A DNA stretch of 36,782 nucleotides from Methanobrevibacter sp. (GTDB lineage: Archaea > Methanobacteriota > Methanobacteria > Methanobacteriales > Methanobacteriaceae). The number at the start of each line of letters is the position of its first letter. Within the stretch, counting starts at the first letter, position 1. The notes below the pieces were generated by a model, which saw only the letters and a program-made list of their open reading frames with translations, did no database searches and was not told the DNA's origin. The stretch covers positions 1 to 36,782 of the forward strand of contig JAILDN010000068.1 of assembly GCA_024689425.1 (NCBI GenBank). The letters run 5' to 3'. Shown piece after piece: positions 8,492 through 18,110 of the stretch. A program made the position numbers and the translations under genes.

Positions 8492-10847
8492 GTTATTGGC
8501 CCCTGTTGGATCTATGGAACATTTAAAAATCGCGATTAATGCGGGTGCCAGTTCTGTTTATTTGTCTGGAAAGGATTATGGTGCTAGAAAGTATGCCCAA
8601 AACTTTACATTAGATGAAATTGCCGAAGCAGTAAATACGGCACACCTATTCAATGTTAAAGTTTATGTTACTGTAAACACCCTAATTAAGCAAGATGAAA
8701 TCGAAGATGTCCTGAATTATTTGAATGAGTTATATGCAATTGGCGTTGATGCAGTTTTAGTCCAAGATTTGGGCTTAATTGAGTTAATCAACAAGTACAT
8801 TCCCAAACTAAAAATCCATGCGTCAACACAAATGACTGCGGAAAACCAAAGAAAGATAGATTATCTCGAAAGTAAAAATGTTAAAAGAGTAGTTTTGCCA
8901 CGTGAAATGAGGAAAGAAGAAATAGCTAATATCAAAACAAAAATGGAGCTTGAAATCTTTGCTCATGGAGCACTCTGTTATTCATACTCAGGGCAATGCC
9001 TAATGAGCAGCTTTAAAGGTGGAAGAAGTGGAAACAGAGGGACATGTGCCCAACCATGCAGACAGAAATACAAACTAACCACTTCCAAAAAGGCAGACTA
9101 TTACTTATCCCCTAAAGATTTATGTTTATACAATAAATTAGAAGAAATATCAAAGCTGAACATCAAATGTATTAAAATTGAAGGGCGAATGAGAAATAAA
9201 GAGTATTTGGCAGTTGTTGTAAGCAGCTACAGAAAAGCCCTGAATAAACTAAAAAGTAATAAAATTACAAAAACTGAAGATTTAAACCTTGTATTTAACA
9301 GAGGATTTACAGAAGGCCAATTCTCCAGCACATATCAAAGAAGCAAACGGTCAGGCCATTTAGGCTTAAAGATTGGTAAAGTCATTGATGTTAAAAAATC
9401 CCAAATTGCCATAAAACTTAAAGATGACCTCAATACAATCCCCGAAAAGGGAGACGGCGTATTGCTTATTAAAAATAGTGATGATTATGGGATGGAAATA
9501 TCCCAAAATCCTATGATAACCACTTTAAACCATTTCAATAAAGGAAAAATAAAACAAATCAAAGACTTGGCCCGGAAAAATAAAGTGTTAATTATTAAAA
9601 AAGTTCGCCAAAATAAGAAAAGCAGCTTTGATTTAACCAATTCAGAAGTCTATCTAACAAAAAGAAATTCACTGAATAAATTAGTTAAGGAAATAGAAAA
9701 TAAGGGAAGCAGTTTTGTAAAATCCAAATTGATTTTAACGTTTTCACTTAAAAATAAATATCCTCAGTTAAAAGGGCGTTTGACCCTTGCAAATCACAAG
9801 GAAGTAACCTATGAAGTAAGTGGAACCACTAAATTTGAAACACCTCTGAAAAGAAACGTTACTGCCGAAACAATTAAAAAACAGCTTTCAAAATTAGACA
9901 ATTACCCCTACCAAATTACACAAATCAACATGAACTATGATGGAAGCCTATTCATTCCGATTAAAGAGATTAACAAAATAAGAAGAGAGCTATTTGAAGG
10001 CCTAAAAGAGGAGATTAACAGAATATATCAAAACAAAAAAGAAAAAATTAAATTAGAAAAACAAGAATTAAAAAGAAGTGAGGAAATTAACCTTTCATAT
10101 TATACCAATAATTTAGATGATTTAAATGAATTAAATGATATAAAAAGAGTTTATTTGGAAATACCACCAACAGACAGCATTAACTTTATGGTTAATTTCT
10201 TAAAAGAAGCTTTTGAAATAAGTTATAACAAAGAATATGAATTGATCTGGAAATGGCCGGATATTGCTCATGATGATCTAGTTAAATCCTTAAACAAAGT
10301 TAGAGGAATTCTGAATAAGATTCATTTAAACTTAAAAATAATGTCAAATGATTTTAATGGCCAATATGGTCCTTATTCAATGAATATCACAAATACCGAA
10401 ACCATTGATGCACTTAAAAATTATGAAATTGTGACATTATCTCCAGAATTAACCAGAAAAGATTATGGAGATATTTTAAGTAATTGCAGCGATAATGGAA
10501 AAATCGAAATATTGGTGCAAGGGCCAGTTGAGCTTATGAAGACCAGATATGGATTTAAGGAAAATATTGAAAATGCATGTTTAGCTGATAAAAAAGACAA
10601 TTTCTATCCAATCCATAAAAGTTTATCTGGCGAAGAATTAATAATTTTCAATTCAGAAGAATTATCATTAATTAATAAGATTAACGAATTAAAATCATTT
10701 GGATGCGTAAACTTCTCAATAGATGGGCGCTATAAAGATAAGGACTATAAAAAAATAATTGATATTTACAAATCAGCACTAAATGGGGAAATTAGAATTA
10801 ATGAACTTGTTAAATACTCACCCAAAAACACTATCGCGAATTATTAG
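8478..10847 (+). CDS. U32 family protein, second of a tandem pair
   Basis: This 789-residue paralogue of the preceding gene has the same order: LLAPVGSMEHL at the start, HASTQM, the signature FAHGALCYSYSGQCLMSS, then GRSGNRGTCAQPCR, and a long C-terminal region with a matching LFIPI..INKIRRE segment. The ATG at 8478 lies inside the end of the first gene and is preceded by GAAGGAAG; an upstream in-frame TTG at 8463 is less likely. The two genes are probably translated together and may form a heteromeric or sequential RNA-modification system, which is an inference from the overlap. The C-terminal halves are more diverged than the N-terminal domains. Confidence 0.87.
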   Translation: MKIPELLAPVGSMEHLKIAINAGASSVYLSGKDYGARKYAQNFTLDEIAEAVNTAHLFNVKVYVTVNTLIKQDEIEDVLNYLNELYAIGVDAVLVQDLGLIELINKYIPKLKIHASTQMTAENQRKIDYLESKNVKRVVLPREMRKEEIANIKTKMELEIFAHGALCYSYSGQCLMSSFKGGRSGNRGTCAQPCRQKYKLTTSKKADYYLSPKDLCLYNKLEEISKLNIKCIKIEGRMRNKEYLAVVVSSYRKALNKLKSNKITKTEDLNLVFNRGFTEGQFSSTYQRSKRSGHLGLKIGKVIDVKKSQIAIKLKDDLNTIPEKGDGVLLIKNSDDYGMEISQNPMITTLNHFNKGKIKQIKDLARKNKVLIIKKVRQNKKSSFDLTNSEVYLTKRNSLNKLVKEIENKGSSFVKSKLILTFSLKNKYPQLKGRLTLANHKEVTYEVSGTTKFETPLKRNVTAETIKKQLSKLDNYPYQITQINMNYDGSLFIPIKEINKIRRELFEGLKEEINRIYQNKKEKIKLEKQELKRSEEINLSYYTNNLDDLNELNDIKRVYLEIPPTDSINFMVNFLKEAFEISYNKEYELIWKWPDIAHDDLVKSLNKVRGILNKIHLNLKIMSNDFNGQYGPYSMNITNTETIDALKNYEIVTLSPELTRKDYGDILSNCSDNGKIEILVQGPVELMKTRYGFKENIENACLADKKDNFYPIHKSLSGEELIIFNSEELSLINKINELKSFGCVNFSIDGRYKDKDYKKIIDIYKSALNGEIRINELVKYSPKNTIANY

Positions 10848-10870
10848 TTATCAAATGCTCTAGGTAAAGA

Positions 10871-10916
10871 CCTATTTATATATAAATGTTTAAATTAATG
10901 TAAGGGTTTGGTTAAA
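10871..10916 (+). promoter_or_regulatory. Promoter of the MutS-like gene
   Basis: A strong TATA element (TTTATATATAAA, within 10873-10885) lies about 35 bases before the ATG at 10917, leaving a very short leader. The gap to the U32 pair is 69 bases, so the gene has its own promoter. Confidence 0.6.
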
Positions 10917-12842
10917 ATGGAAGGAGACTTACATACATTGCAAGAAATAAAAGGAATAGGAGATAAACTCTCTGAAAAGATAATAAGGAGTGTTGGGGGC
11001 GAAGAAGAACTCCAAAAAATAATTGAAAATGAGGACGTTGAAAAAATAATAGCTATTGATGGAATTAGCCAAAGGAAAGCAATCTCTATAATGAATCAAT
11101 TATTAAATAATCAGAGCTATGAGTTTATTAAAAGCGATAGGGCAATGGAGATTTATGAAGACATAATTAATAAGATCATATCATATTCCAATACATCATA
11201 CTCCAAAAACAGAATACTGTTATTATCTCCTTCAAAAGACATTAAAAAAATCAAAACCCAAGTAAAATTCATTATGGAAGCTAAAAAACAAGTTTCCCAA
11301 ATGCCAATTATCAAATTAAGAGGTTTGATGAAAAACCTAAAAGAGCTTGAGGAGCCAAAAGCGGAGTATGATGCAAGCAAAGTAATTTTAGTTGAAAGTG
11401 AAGAAGATAACTCCTACTTAACTGATTTAGGCATTAACCAATATTACCCCATTTTAACCGCAAGCGATTCCCCTTTACTTAGAGAGGAATTGATGAACTA
11501 TGATTTAATTTTTTATGTTTATTCACAAGGAATCCTTGACTTTGAAGGAATGCCGAACCTTGTGATGATTAATATTGAAGAGAATGATTATGAAATTGTT
11601 CCGGAAAAAATAATTAATTTCTTCTTGCAAAATCAAGATACTTTCCAAAGAGTCCATGAAATTCAAAAGATTAGAAATAAAGAAAGTGTACTTGGCCAAA
11701 TCATTCCAATAATTGATGAACTGAATATTGTTGACAAAAAAGAAGTTGACATTGACGAAGTTGTCAATTCTTTAAAATATGAGATGGATGAAGAGTTGGA
11801 GAACTCCATTAAAAGTATTGATCTTGAAGGAGATGAAATTCTCAACCTATTAAACAATAACTTTCCAGAAAAGATTAGTAAAATATTTGACGAAATTATA
11901 AGTAAACGTAAGAAAATAATCAAAGAAAAAACTGGAATAGATTTTGATCCATACCTCAGAAAGTATCCGATTGAAATTGATGATGAAGAAGTTGAAAGGG
12001 TAAAATTAGAAAGGTCATCTAAAAAAGAAAATGATATTTTCGATATTAAAAAAAGCGCTGCAATACAGTTAAATGCAATAAAACAAAAAGCAATCCATGA
12101 AGTAGAAGATGTAATCAAATTTGACTATGAATTTTCACTTGGAAGCTTTGCATATGAATATGAATTGACAGAACCAGAATTTACAAATGAAATCAAATTA
12201 AAAGGTGCACTACACTTAGATTTATCACTTCAAAAAGAAAATGACAATATTCAAAAAATAGATTACGAACTAACAGAAAATGAGAATATTGCACTCCTAA
12301 CAGGAGCAAATAGTGGTGGAAAGACCACACTGCTTGAAACACTAACTCAAATTTCTATAATGGCACAGATGGGACTCCCAGTTAGTGCGGAGCAATGTGA
12401 AATAAAATTATTTGATGAAATATACCACTTCTCTAAAAAACGATCACTTGATGCAGGAGCATTTGAATCCTTCTTAAATGTATTTATTCCAATAGTAACT
12501 ACAGAAAGTGAAAAATTAGTTTTATTGGATGAACTTGAAGGTATTACTGAATTAGAAGCTGCAGTTAAAATTATTTCAACATTTATTGATATGATTAAAG
12601 AATCAAACTCCTATGGAATAATAGTTACCCATATGGCCAGAGAACTAATGAACTATGCTGATGTTAGAGTAGATGGAATAGAAGCAAAAGGATTAGATGA
12701 AAATTATAATTTAATTGTTGACAGAACACCAAAAATGAATTTCCTTGCTAAAAGTACTCCAGAATTGATTTTAAAAAGAATATATGAAAAATCCGATGAT
12801 GAGTTAAAAATAGTTTATGCAAGAATTTTAGAAAAATTCTAA
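10917..12842 (+). CDS. MutS-family ATPase with HhH N-terminus (MutS2/MutS5-like)
   Basis: The 641-residue product has two helix-hairpin-helix-like DNA-binding elements in the first 60 residues (IKGIGDKLSEKII and IDGISQRKAISIM), a long helical middle rich in Glu and Lys, and a C-terminal MutS ATPase domain: Walker A GANSGGKTT near 463-471, the SAGAF-like segment DAGAFESF, Walker B LVLLDELEG near 533, and a T-H motif IIVTHMAREL. It lacks the mismatch-recognition domain of MutS1 and any Smr nuclease domain. Archaeal proteins of this type are poorly characterised; roles in recombination or branched-DNA handling are proposed for relatives. I used ATG 10917; a TTG at 10908 is in frame. Confidence 0.85.
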   Translation: MEGDLHTLQEIKGIGDKLSEKIIRSVGGEEELQKIIENEDVEKIIAIDGISQRKAISIMNQLLNNQSYEFIKSDRAMEIYEDIINKIISYSNTSYSKNRILLLSPSKDIKKIKTQVKFIMEAKKQVSQMPIIKLRGLMKNLKELEEPKAEYDASKVILVESEEDNSYLTDLGINQYYPILTASDSPLLREELMNYDLIFYVYSQGILDFEGMPNLVMINIEENDYEIVPEKIINFFLQNQDTFQRVHEIQKIRNKESVLGQIIPIIDELNIVDKKEVDIDEVVNSLKYEMDEELENSIKSIDLEGDEILNLLNNNFPEKISKIFDEIISKRKKIIKEKTGIDFDPYLRKYPIEIDDEEVERVKLERSSKKENDIFDIKKSAAIQLNAIKQKAIHEVEDVIKFDYEFSLGSFAYEYELTEPEFTNEIKLKGALHLDLSLQKENDNIQKIDYELTENENIALLTGANSGGKTTLLETLTQISIMAQMGLPVSAEQCEIKLFDEIYHFSKKRSLDAGAFESFLNVFIPIVTTESEKLVLLDELEGITELEAAVKIISTFIDMIKESNSYGIIVTHMARELMNYADVRVDGIEAKGLDENYNLIVDRTPKMNFLAKSTPELILKRIYEKSDDELKIVYARILEKF

Positions 12843-12964
12843 AAAAAATAAGCACCAATACACTAAAAAATACACCATTACTTAGAACATGAAAAGAATT
12901 TTGAAGTTTCATAAAAATAAATTAAATACTCATTAATACATTTTTTAATTTTGTTATTAAAAAA

Positions 12965-12990
12965 TTTAGGTATGCCTAAAAATTTATATA
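12965..12990 (+). promoter_or_regulatory. DtxR-like operator plus TATA box before the methyltransferase gene
   Basis: A dyad TTTAGG-TATG-CCTAAA (12965-12980) abuts a TATA box TTTATATA (12983-12990). The half-site resembles that of DtxR/IdeR-family metal-dependent repressors (TTAGG...CCTAA). A site covering the BRE side of the TATA box would block TBP/TFB binding. The same arrangement occurs before the ferredoxin gene at 36218-36243, which makes chance less likely. The assignment to a metal regulator is an inference. Confidence 0.5.
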
Positions 12991-13042
12991 GTATTCCATA
13001 CAATTTATTATATAAGTCAAAATAACTAATGGAGGAATACTT

Positions 13043-13825
13043 ATGAACTTAGAAGGTGTCGAAAAAACAATGCTTTTAACATTATTTGCTAAAGCACAGT
13101 ATTCACAAGAAAAAAATCCTAAATTCTATGATGAAAAAGCAATAGAAGTCATATCTAAAATAGAATACGACTTCACAGTTGCAAATAAAGATAGAAAAAT
13201 GAAAATGGGAGTAATTGGAAGAACAATAGTACTTGATGAAATGGTGTCAGATTATATTAAAAAGCACCCACATTGTACAATAATTAATATTGCATCAGGA
13301 ATGGATACAAGATTTAACAGATTGGATAATAATCACATTAGGTGGTATAATATCGACCTAGAAAACTCTGCTAATTTTAGACTTAAATATATTAGGGATA
13401 GTGACCGAGTCAAAACTCTCACTTACTCAGCAATGGATGAAAAATGGGTAGATGAAATTAAAATAGAAAGTGGCAATGTATTATTTATAATTGAAGGATT
13501 GACAATGTACCTACAAGAAAAAGATGTTTCAGATATCTTAAAAATCATTAATGCAAATTTCATGCATTGTACAATCTTTATGGAGATAATGCCACCAAGT
13601 TCCGTTAAACATACTAAAGAAATATCAGTAGAAGAAACAAATTCTGAATTTACATGGGGACTTCAAAAAGGATATGAATTATTAAATATCAATCCAAATT
13701 TTAAATGGATTAAAGATGTAAATCTATTCGATGGAGTAAACAAATATAAACCTATTTTTAAATTATTTACTTGGATTCCATTGATTAGAAATAGAATGGA
13801 TTACATTGCAGTACTTGAAAAATAA
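13043..13825 (+). CDS. SAM-dependent methyltransferase, LCMT/TcmP-like family
   Basis: The 260-residue protein resembles the leucine carboxyl methyltransferase fold family, which includes O-methyltransferases of natural-product pathways such as TcmP. The SAM-binding motif reads NIASGMDTRFNRL near 83-95 (family form GAGLDTRxxRL), followed by the acidic strand YNIDLE and the later IIEGLTMYL motif typical of this family. It starts at ATG 13043 with a GGAGG site 8 bases upstream. The promoter carries the possible metal-responsive dyad at 12965. Two ABC exporter genes follow, suggesting that a small molecule or peptide is methylated and exported, but the link is only positional. Confidence 0.8.
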   Translation: MNLEGVEKTMLLTLFAKAQYSQEKNPKFYDEKAIEVISKIEYDFTVANKDRKMKMGVIGRTIVLDEMVSDYIKKHPHCTIINIASGMDTRFNRLDNNHIRWYNIDLENSANFRLKYIRDSDRVKTLTYSAMDEKWVDEIKIESGNVLFIIEGLTMYLQEKDVSDILKIINANFMHCTIFMEIMPPSSVKHTKEISVEETNSEFTWGLQKGYELLNINPNFKWIKDVNLFDGVNKYKPIFKLFTWIPLIRNRMDYIAVLEK

Positions 13826-13846
13826 GCACATATCATAAATTCATGA

Positions 13847-13881
13847 ATGAGAATTGTTGTTTTACACACAACTATTCTCAT
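13847..13881. terminator. Stem-loop between methyltransferase and ABC genes
   Basis: Two 14-base arms (13847-13860 and 13868-13881) pair with one mismatch around a 7-base loop. The hairpin starts 21 bases after the methyltransferase stop and is not followed by a clear T run on the plus strand. It may attenuate or process the transcript between the methyltransferase and the ABC genes, or be a terminator. Confidence 0.45.
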
Positions 13882-13989
13882 AAATACTTTAATTTGAACT
13901 ACCACCATAAAAGTCAAGGTATTCTTGTACATTTAAGATAAACAATAAAATATTTAATTATCTTGTTCAAGAATATTATTAAGAGTAAA

Positions 13990-15669
13990 ATGAAAAAATT
14001 TGTTAAATTCGCATTTAAACGACATAAATTAAAAGTTTTTTTGATATTAATATTTTCAATATTACAAACTTATTTTCAATTAAGCATTATTAAGTTATTT
14101 GAAACCGCTTTAAAACACATGGAAAATAAAGAAATAGCTTTATTAAATGCTGATGGACAATTAATGATTATTTATTCAATTATATTAATTTCTTTAATGA
14201 TTGCAATAGTGTATTTGGTAAACAATATTACAATTGCAATCGGTCATGAGAGTCGTGAGAAAATATTTCATATTATGAACCGTTTACCTCCAAAAGAATT
14301 TAATAAATTCTCAAGTACAGATTTAATGAATAGAACTACAAGAGAAGTCTATTTACAACAAAATTTTATCCAAATATTTTTAAAAAAAATTTTAGTCATA
14401 CCCTTCGTTACAATAGGCATTATCATTGAAATTGCATTAATAGACATAGAATTTGCCATACTTCTCACAATTTTTACCGTGATTTTCGATGTTTTAATAA
14501 TTTATAAACTAAAAAAAATCACAACGTTCTATTTTGAAGTTAAAAAAAGTTATGGGAGAATCAATCTTTTATTCAGAGAAAAAATTACTGGATTAAAAAC
14601 TATAATGGTATTAAAAAAGGATTATTTTGAAAAAAAGAAATTTAATGAAGCAATCAGTAACTCATATGAAAAAAGTTTGAGCTTTCAACTAAGCCAATAC
14701 TACATTCCCCCATTACTTATTTTAATTTCTGATTTATTTATTGTATTTTTATTAATGTATTTATTTGATTATTCCCTTAACCCCGCCATAACCATCATAA
14801 ATCATAGCAGACATTATGATACGTTCGTTGAAATAGTAGTTATTCTTCAATACCTGATGTATTATGCCACCACCTTATTATCAATGCATGATTTTATAGA
14901 ATACTTGCCTAAAGGCTATTCTTCATCAAAGCGTATCGAAGAAATGCTTGATCTTGAAGAGAAAATTATTGAAAACAAAAACAAAACATTGAAAAGCAAT
15001 TTTAAAGGAATTGAATTTAGAAATGTATCATTTGGAAATAATGGCGATGAAATAATTAGAAATGTCTCGTTTAAAATCCCTGATAAATCAAGGTAGCTAT
15101 TGTCGGACCATATTCAAGCGGGAAAACTGTTTTAATGTATTTGCTCAATAGACTATATGAGGCAGATGAAGGCGAAATCCTGATTGGCGGATATGACATT
15201 AATGATTTGACATCCGAGGAACTTAAAGGCAAAATTAACTTTGCAATACAGAAGAATTTCATATTTCATGACACCGTCTACAACAATATTGTTCTGGGAG
15301 ATGAACTAATCACAAAAAGCGATGTTTATAAAGCCTGCGAGGCAACGGGCTTATCTAGTGAATTTAATGATGAATTTAATTTAGATACATTAATTTTTGA
15401 AAACGCTTCTAATTTGAGCAATATCCTTCAAAAAAAGATTATGCTGACCAGAAGCATTGTGCGTGACAAAGATATTTACATTTTCGATGAATATGATTAT
15501 CGTGTTGAAAATAAAACAAATATCATTTTAACTAAAAATATTGAACAGATTAAAGATATTGACCACATTATCGTTTTTAGATAAAAGTCAAGTTGTAGGA
15601 GAAGGCAATCATGAAGAATTACTCAATACCTGTTTAGTTTATAAAGAATTATATGTGGGGGATAAGTAA
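13990..15669 (+). pseudogene. ABC exporter subunit 1, broken by two frameshifts
   Basis: The frame encodes a membrane domain (about residues 1-300, with hydrophobic segments at the start and in the middle) and an ABC cassette, but is interrupted twice. At about 15091 one base is missing just before the Walker A region: the frame stops at TAG 15094, while the next frame continues VAIVGPYSSGKTV. At the T5 run 15574-15578 one base is extra: the cassette ends prematurely at 15584, while the original frame resumes with DKSQVVGEGNHEELL and ends at 15669. Ignoring the two errors gives about 559 residues. The cassette is also degenerate: the signature LSGGQ reads LSNIL and no switch histidine is seen. 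Either a decaying gene or assembly errors in a real one. The ATG at 13990 is the likely start; TTG 13963 is in frame. Confidence 0.8.
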
Positions 15670-15670
15670 T

Positions 15671-17266
15671 ATGAAACCTCGAAAAACCCTATTCCATTTT
15701 TACAAATTATTATACGAGTATAGATTCAGGATACTGCTTTCAATTATTATACTTTCCGTATCGACATTTTGTATTACTTATATTCCAAAAATCGCCGGAG
15801 AAACTATAAACTATTTCTTAGACGGCTCAGCTAAAACCGACTATGGAAATATTTTTGAGAATTTAATATATCTATTAGCATTATATGCCCTAGGATACCT
15901 TTTAAAATTGCCCGCATCACGAATAATGATTTTTGTTGGTGAAAAAACTGCTTACAAGTTAAGGATGAGATTATATGATGTATTGATTAGTGCAGATTTA
16001 AAGCAAATATATGCGAATACCTCCGGAAACATCATGAGTAGGCTCAATAGTGATTTGATGAATGTAAGGACATTCATAATCTATAATCTATCCGAATATT
16101 TTGGAATATTAATAACCCTAATTTTCACAATAGATTTAATTATCTCAACCAATTATGAATTGGGCTTAATTTACATAGGATTATTGCCAATAGCCGCAAT
16201 TATTATATACTATTTTGATTTAAGATCAAAGCCAAATTATAAAAAACATCAAAACGAAATGGGAAACCTGATTGGGTACATGGGTGAAAGCGTCCACAAT
16301 CATACAGCAATCCTATTATATCATTGTCAAGATTATGTTGAAAGAAAATTTGAAAAAATAAATGATGATGTTGATAAATACTACAAATCATCAAGATTAT
16401 CCACAGGAACCATTCCCCCATTTGCACAACTTTTCATAAACCTTGGAAACATCTGCGTTTATATACTTGGAGTTTATATGTTAATCAATCATAAAATATT
16501 ACTGGGTACCTTGTTAAGTGTAATATTATATGGTAAACTATTAAATAAACCACTTTTAAGAGCAAGCGCTCTTTTAACATCATTGCAAACATCATTAGCA
16601 AGCCTTGAAAGAATCATGGAAATTATAAAAACCCCAAATCCTAACCCTAAAGGATCAATTAAATTAGATAGCGATGTTAAACCATCCATTGAATTTAAAA
16701 ATGTTAATTATGGAAATATCATTAATGACTTGAATTTTAAAATAAATCCTGGAGAGCTTGTTTCCATTACAGGTCCGATAAGCTCAAACAAAACCACATT
16801 GATGGAATTATTAATAAGATTATATGAAATTGATTCCGGCGAAATATTACTTGACAATATTGATATTTACAAAATAGAGCCGGACAGTTATAAAGATATT
16901 TTTGGATATGTTCCAAGTGAAAAATGGATTTTTGAAGGAACGATTGCTGAAAATATTGGATACAGACTAGAGGATTATACTTTAGATGATGTTAAAAAAG
17001 TATGTGAAATCGTTGGTTTAACTGAAATTATTGAATCAAAATCAAATAAATATGAAACTAAAATTTCAGACGAAAAAAATACTATCAGCAATAGTGAAAA
17101 AGAACTGGTTTGTATTGCAAGAAGCATAATTGGAAATCCTAAAATACTAATTTTAGAGGACGTACATACTGATATCAGCAATATAATTGATGGGAAAACC
17201 GTATTTATTATCACAGACGATGAAAAAATCATTGCCATGTCCGATAAAGTACTAAAACTAGAATGA
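15671..17266 (+). CDS. ABC exporter subunit 2 (fused membrane and degenerate ATPase domains)
   Basis: The 531-residue half-transporter has an ABC-exporter membrane domain with about six hydrophobic spans (residues 1-300; EKTAYKLRMRLYDVL is the usual coupling region) and a nucleotide-binding domain from about 335. The domain is strongly altered: Walker A is GPISSNKTT, with Asn for the Gly before Lys; the signature LSGGQ is replaced by ISNSEKE; Walker B is ILILED; and the switch histidine of the AHR motif is Asp (IITDDE). Together with subunit 1 this would be a heterodimer with poor ATPase sites. The ATG at 15671 is one base after the end of subunit 1, with a GGGGG site upstream; ATG 15653 is in frame. 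Confidence 0.85.
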   Translation: MKPRKTLFHFYKLLYEYRFRILLSIIILSVSTFCITYIPKIAGETINYFLDGSAKTDYGNIFENLIYLLALYALGYLLKLPASRIMIFVGEKTAYKLRMRLYDVLISADLKQIYANTSGNIMSRLNSDLMNVRTFIIYNLSEYFGILITLIFTIDLIISTNYELGLIYIGLLPIAAIIIYYFDLRSKPNYKKHQNEMGNLIGYMGESVHNHTAILLYHCQDYVERKFEKINDDVDKYYKSSRLSTGTIPPFAQLFINLGNICVYILGVYMLINHKILLGTLLSVILYGKLLNKPLLRASALLTSLQTSLASLERIMEIIKTPNPNPKGSIKLDSDVKPSIEFKNVNYGNIINDLNFKINPGELVSITGPISSNKTTLMELLIRLYEIDSGEILLDNIDIYKIEPDSYKDIFGYVPSEKWIFEGTIAENIGYRLEDYTLDDVKKVCEIVGLTEIIESKSNKYETKISDEKNTISNSEKELVCIARSIIGNPKILILEDVHTDISNIIDGKTVFIITDDEKIIAMSDKVLKLE

Positions 17267-17536
17267 TTATTCCAATGTGGCGACATTTTATCAAAGTTAG
17301 TAAATGCTATTTTACGAATTAATGAAATGATAAAAAGGAGAGTTCCTATTTGAAAATACACTTTATAATCTGAGAATATAAATTTAAAAGCATCAATTAC
17401 TTCATCGTAAAATAACTACACCATTCACTAGATATATATTAATATTTTATGAACAAATATATTTATAGATAAAATTTTTTTCTATTGTTTTAATAATTTG
17501 ATTATAGTCATTGCTAAAGGAAAGGAGATAAAAAAC
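17267..17536 (+). promoter_or_regulatory. Non-coding gap with the promoter of the deaminase gene
   Basis: These 270 AT-rich bases contain no convincing gene. A TATA-like stretch lies at about 17456-17467 and a near-ideal ribosome site AAAGGAGAT at 17521-17529, 7 bases before ATG 17537. Confidence 0.5.
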
Positions 17537-18004
17537 ATGGTAGATGAAAAATCCATAACTGAAAATAATGCAAATCGTATGAATAAAACTGAATATTATC
17601 TTGCAATTGCTTTTTCTGTATCAAAAAGAAGTACCTGTCTAAAAAGACGATATGGGGCAGTAATTGTCAATAATGATGAAATAATCAGTACTGGTTATAA
17701 TGGAAATCCAAGAGGGGATGAAAACTGTTGTGATAGAGGAAACTGTCAGAGAATGAACCTCCCATCCAATTCAGGCAACTATAATGATTGCTTTTCAGTT
17801 CATGCTGAACAAAATGCCATGATTAGTGCAAGCAGAAATGAAATGCTTGGATCAACAATTTATCTAGCTGGAGAAAAGTATGATGATGGAACTTGGGTAG
17901 AAATTGAAGATGCAGAACCCTGTCCAATATGCTTTAGAATGATAAAAAACTCCGGAATTGATAAAATAGTTAGTAAGAAAGGGATTTTAAAACTACGTGA
18001 TTAA
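17537..18004 (+). CDS. dCMP/cytidine deaminase family protein (ComEB-like)
   Basis: The 155-residue protein has the zinc-dependent deaminase signature: HAEQNAMI near 94-101 and PCPICF near 130-135, giving the His and two Cys zinc ligands and the catalytic Glu. The N-terminal RRYGAVIVNNDEIISTGYNGNPRG segment and an additional Cys-rich stretch (CCDRGNCQR) are typical of deoxycytidylate deaminases, which convert dCMP to dUMP for thymidylate synthesis. The ATG at 17537 was chosen over longer frames because of the AAAGGAGAT site. It stands alone between the ABC genes and the convergent MATE gene. Confidence 0.88.
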   Translation: MVDEKSITENNANRMNKTEYYLAIAFSVSKRSTCLKRRYGAVIVNNDEIISTGYNGNPRGDENCCDRGNCQRMNLPSNSGNYNDCFSVHAEQNAMISASRNEMLGSTIYLAGEKYDDGTWVEIEDAEPCPICFRMIKNSGIDKIVSKKGILKLRD

Positions 18005-18081
18005 CTTAAAATAATAGATATCATTAGATAGAATAGTCACTATGAGAATTATCCTGATTTCTATTGATTAATTAGATAAAA

Positions 18082-18110
18082 AAGAGTTAAAAAGGATTAA
18101 TAATCCTTTT
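18082..18110 (-). terminator. Terminator of the NRPS-MATE operon
   Basis: A perfect 9-base stem (18090-18098 with 18102-18110, loop AAT) overlaps the MATE stop codon. On the minus strand it is followed by two T-rich tracts (TTTTTAACTCTTTTTT). The mirror side also has TTTTT, so it may stop transcription from both directions between the convergent genes. Confidence 0.65.
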
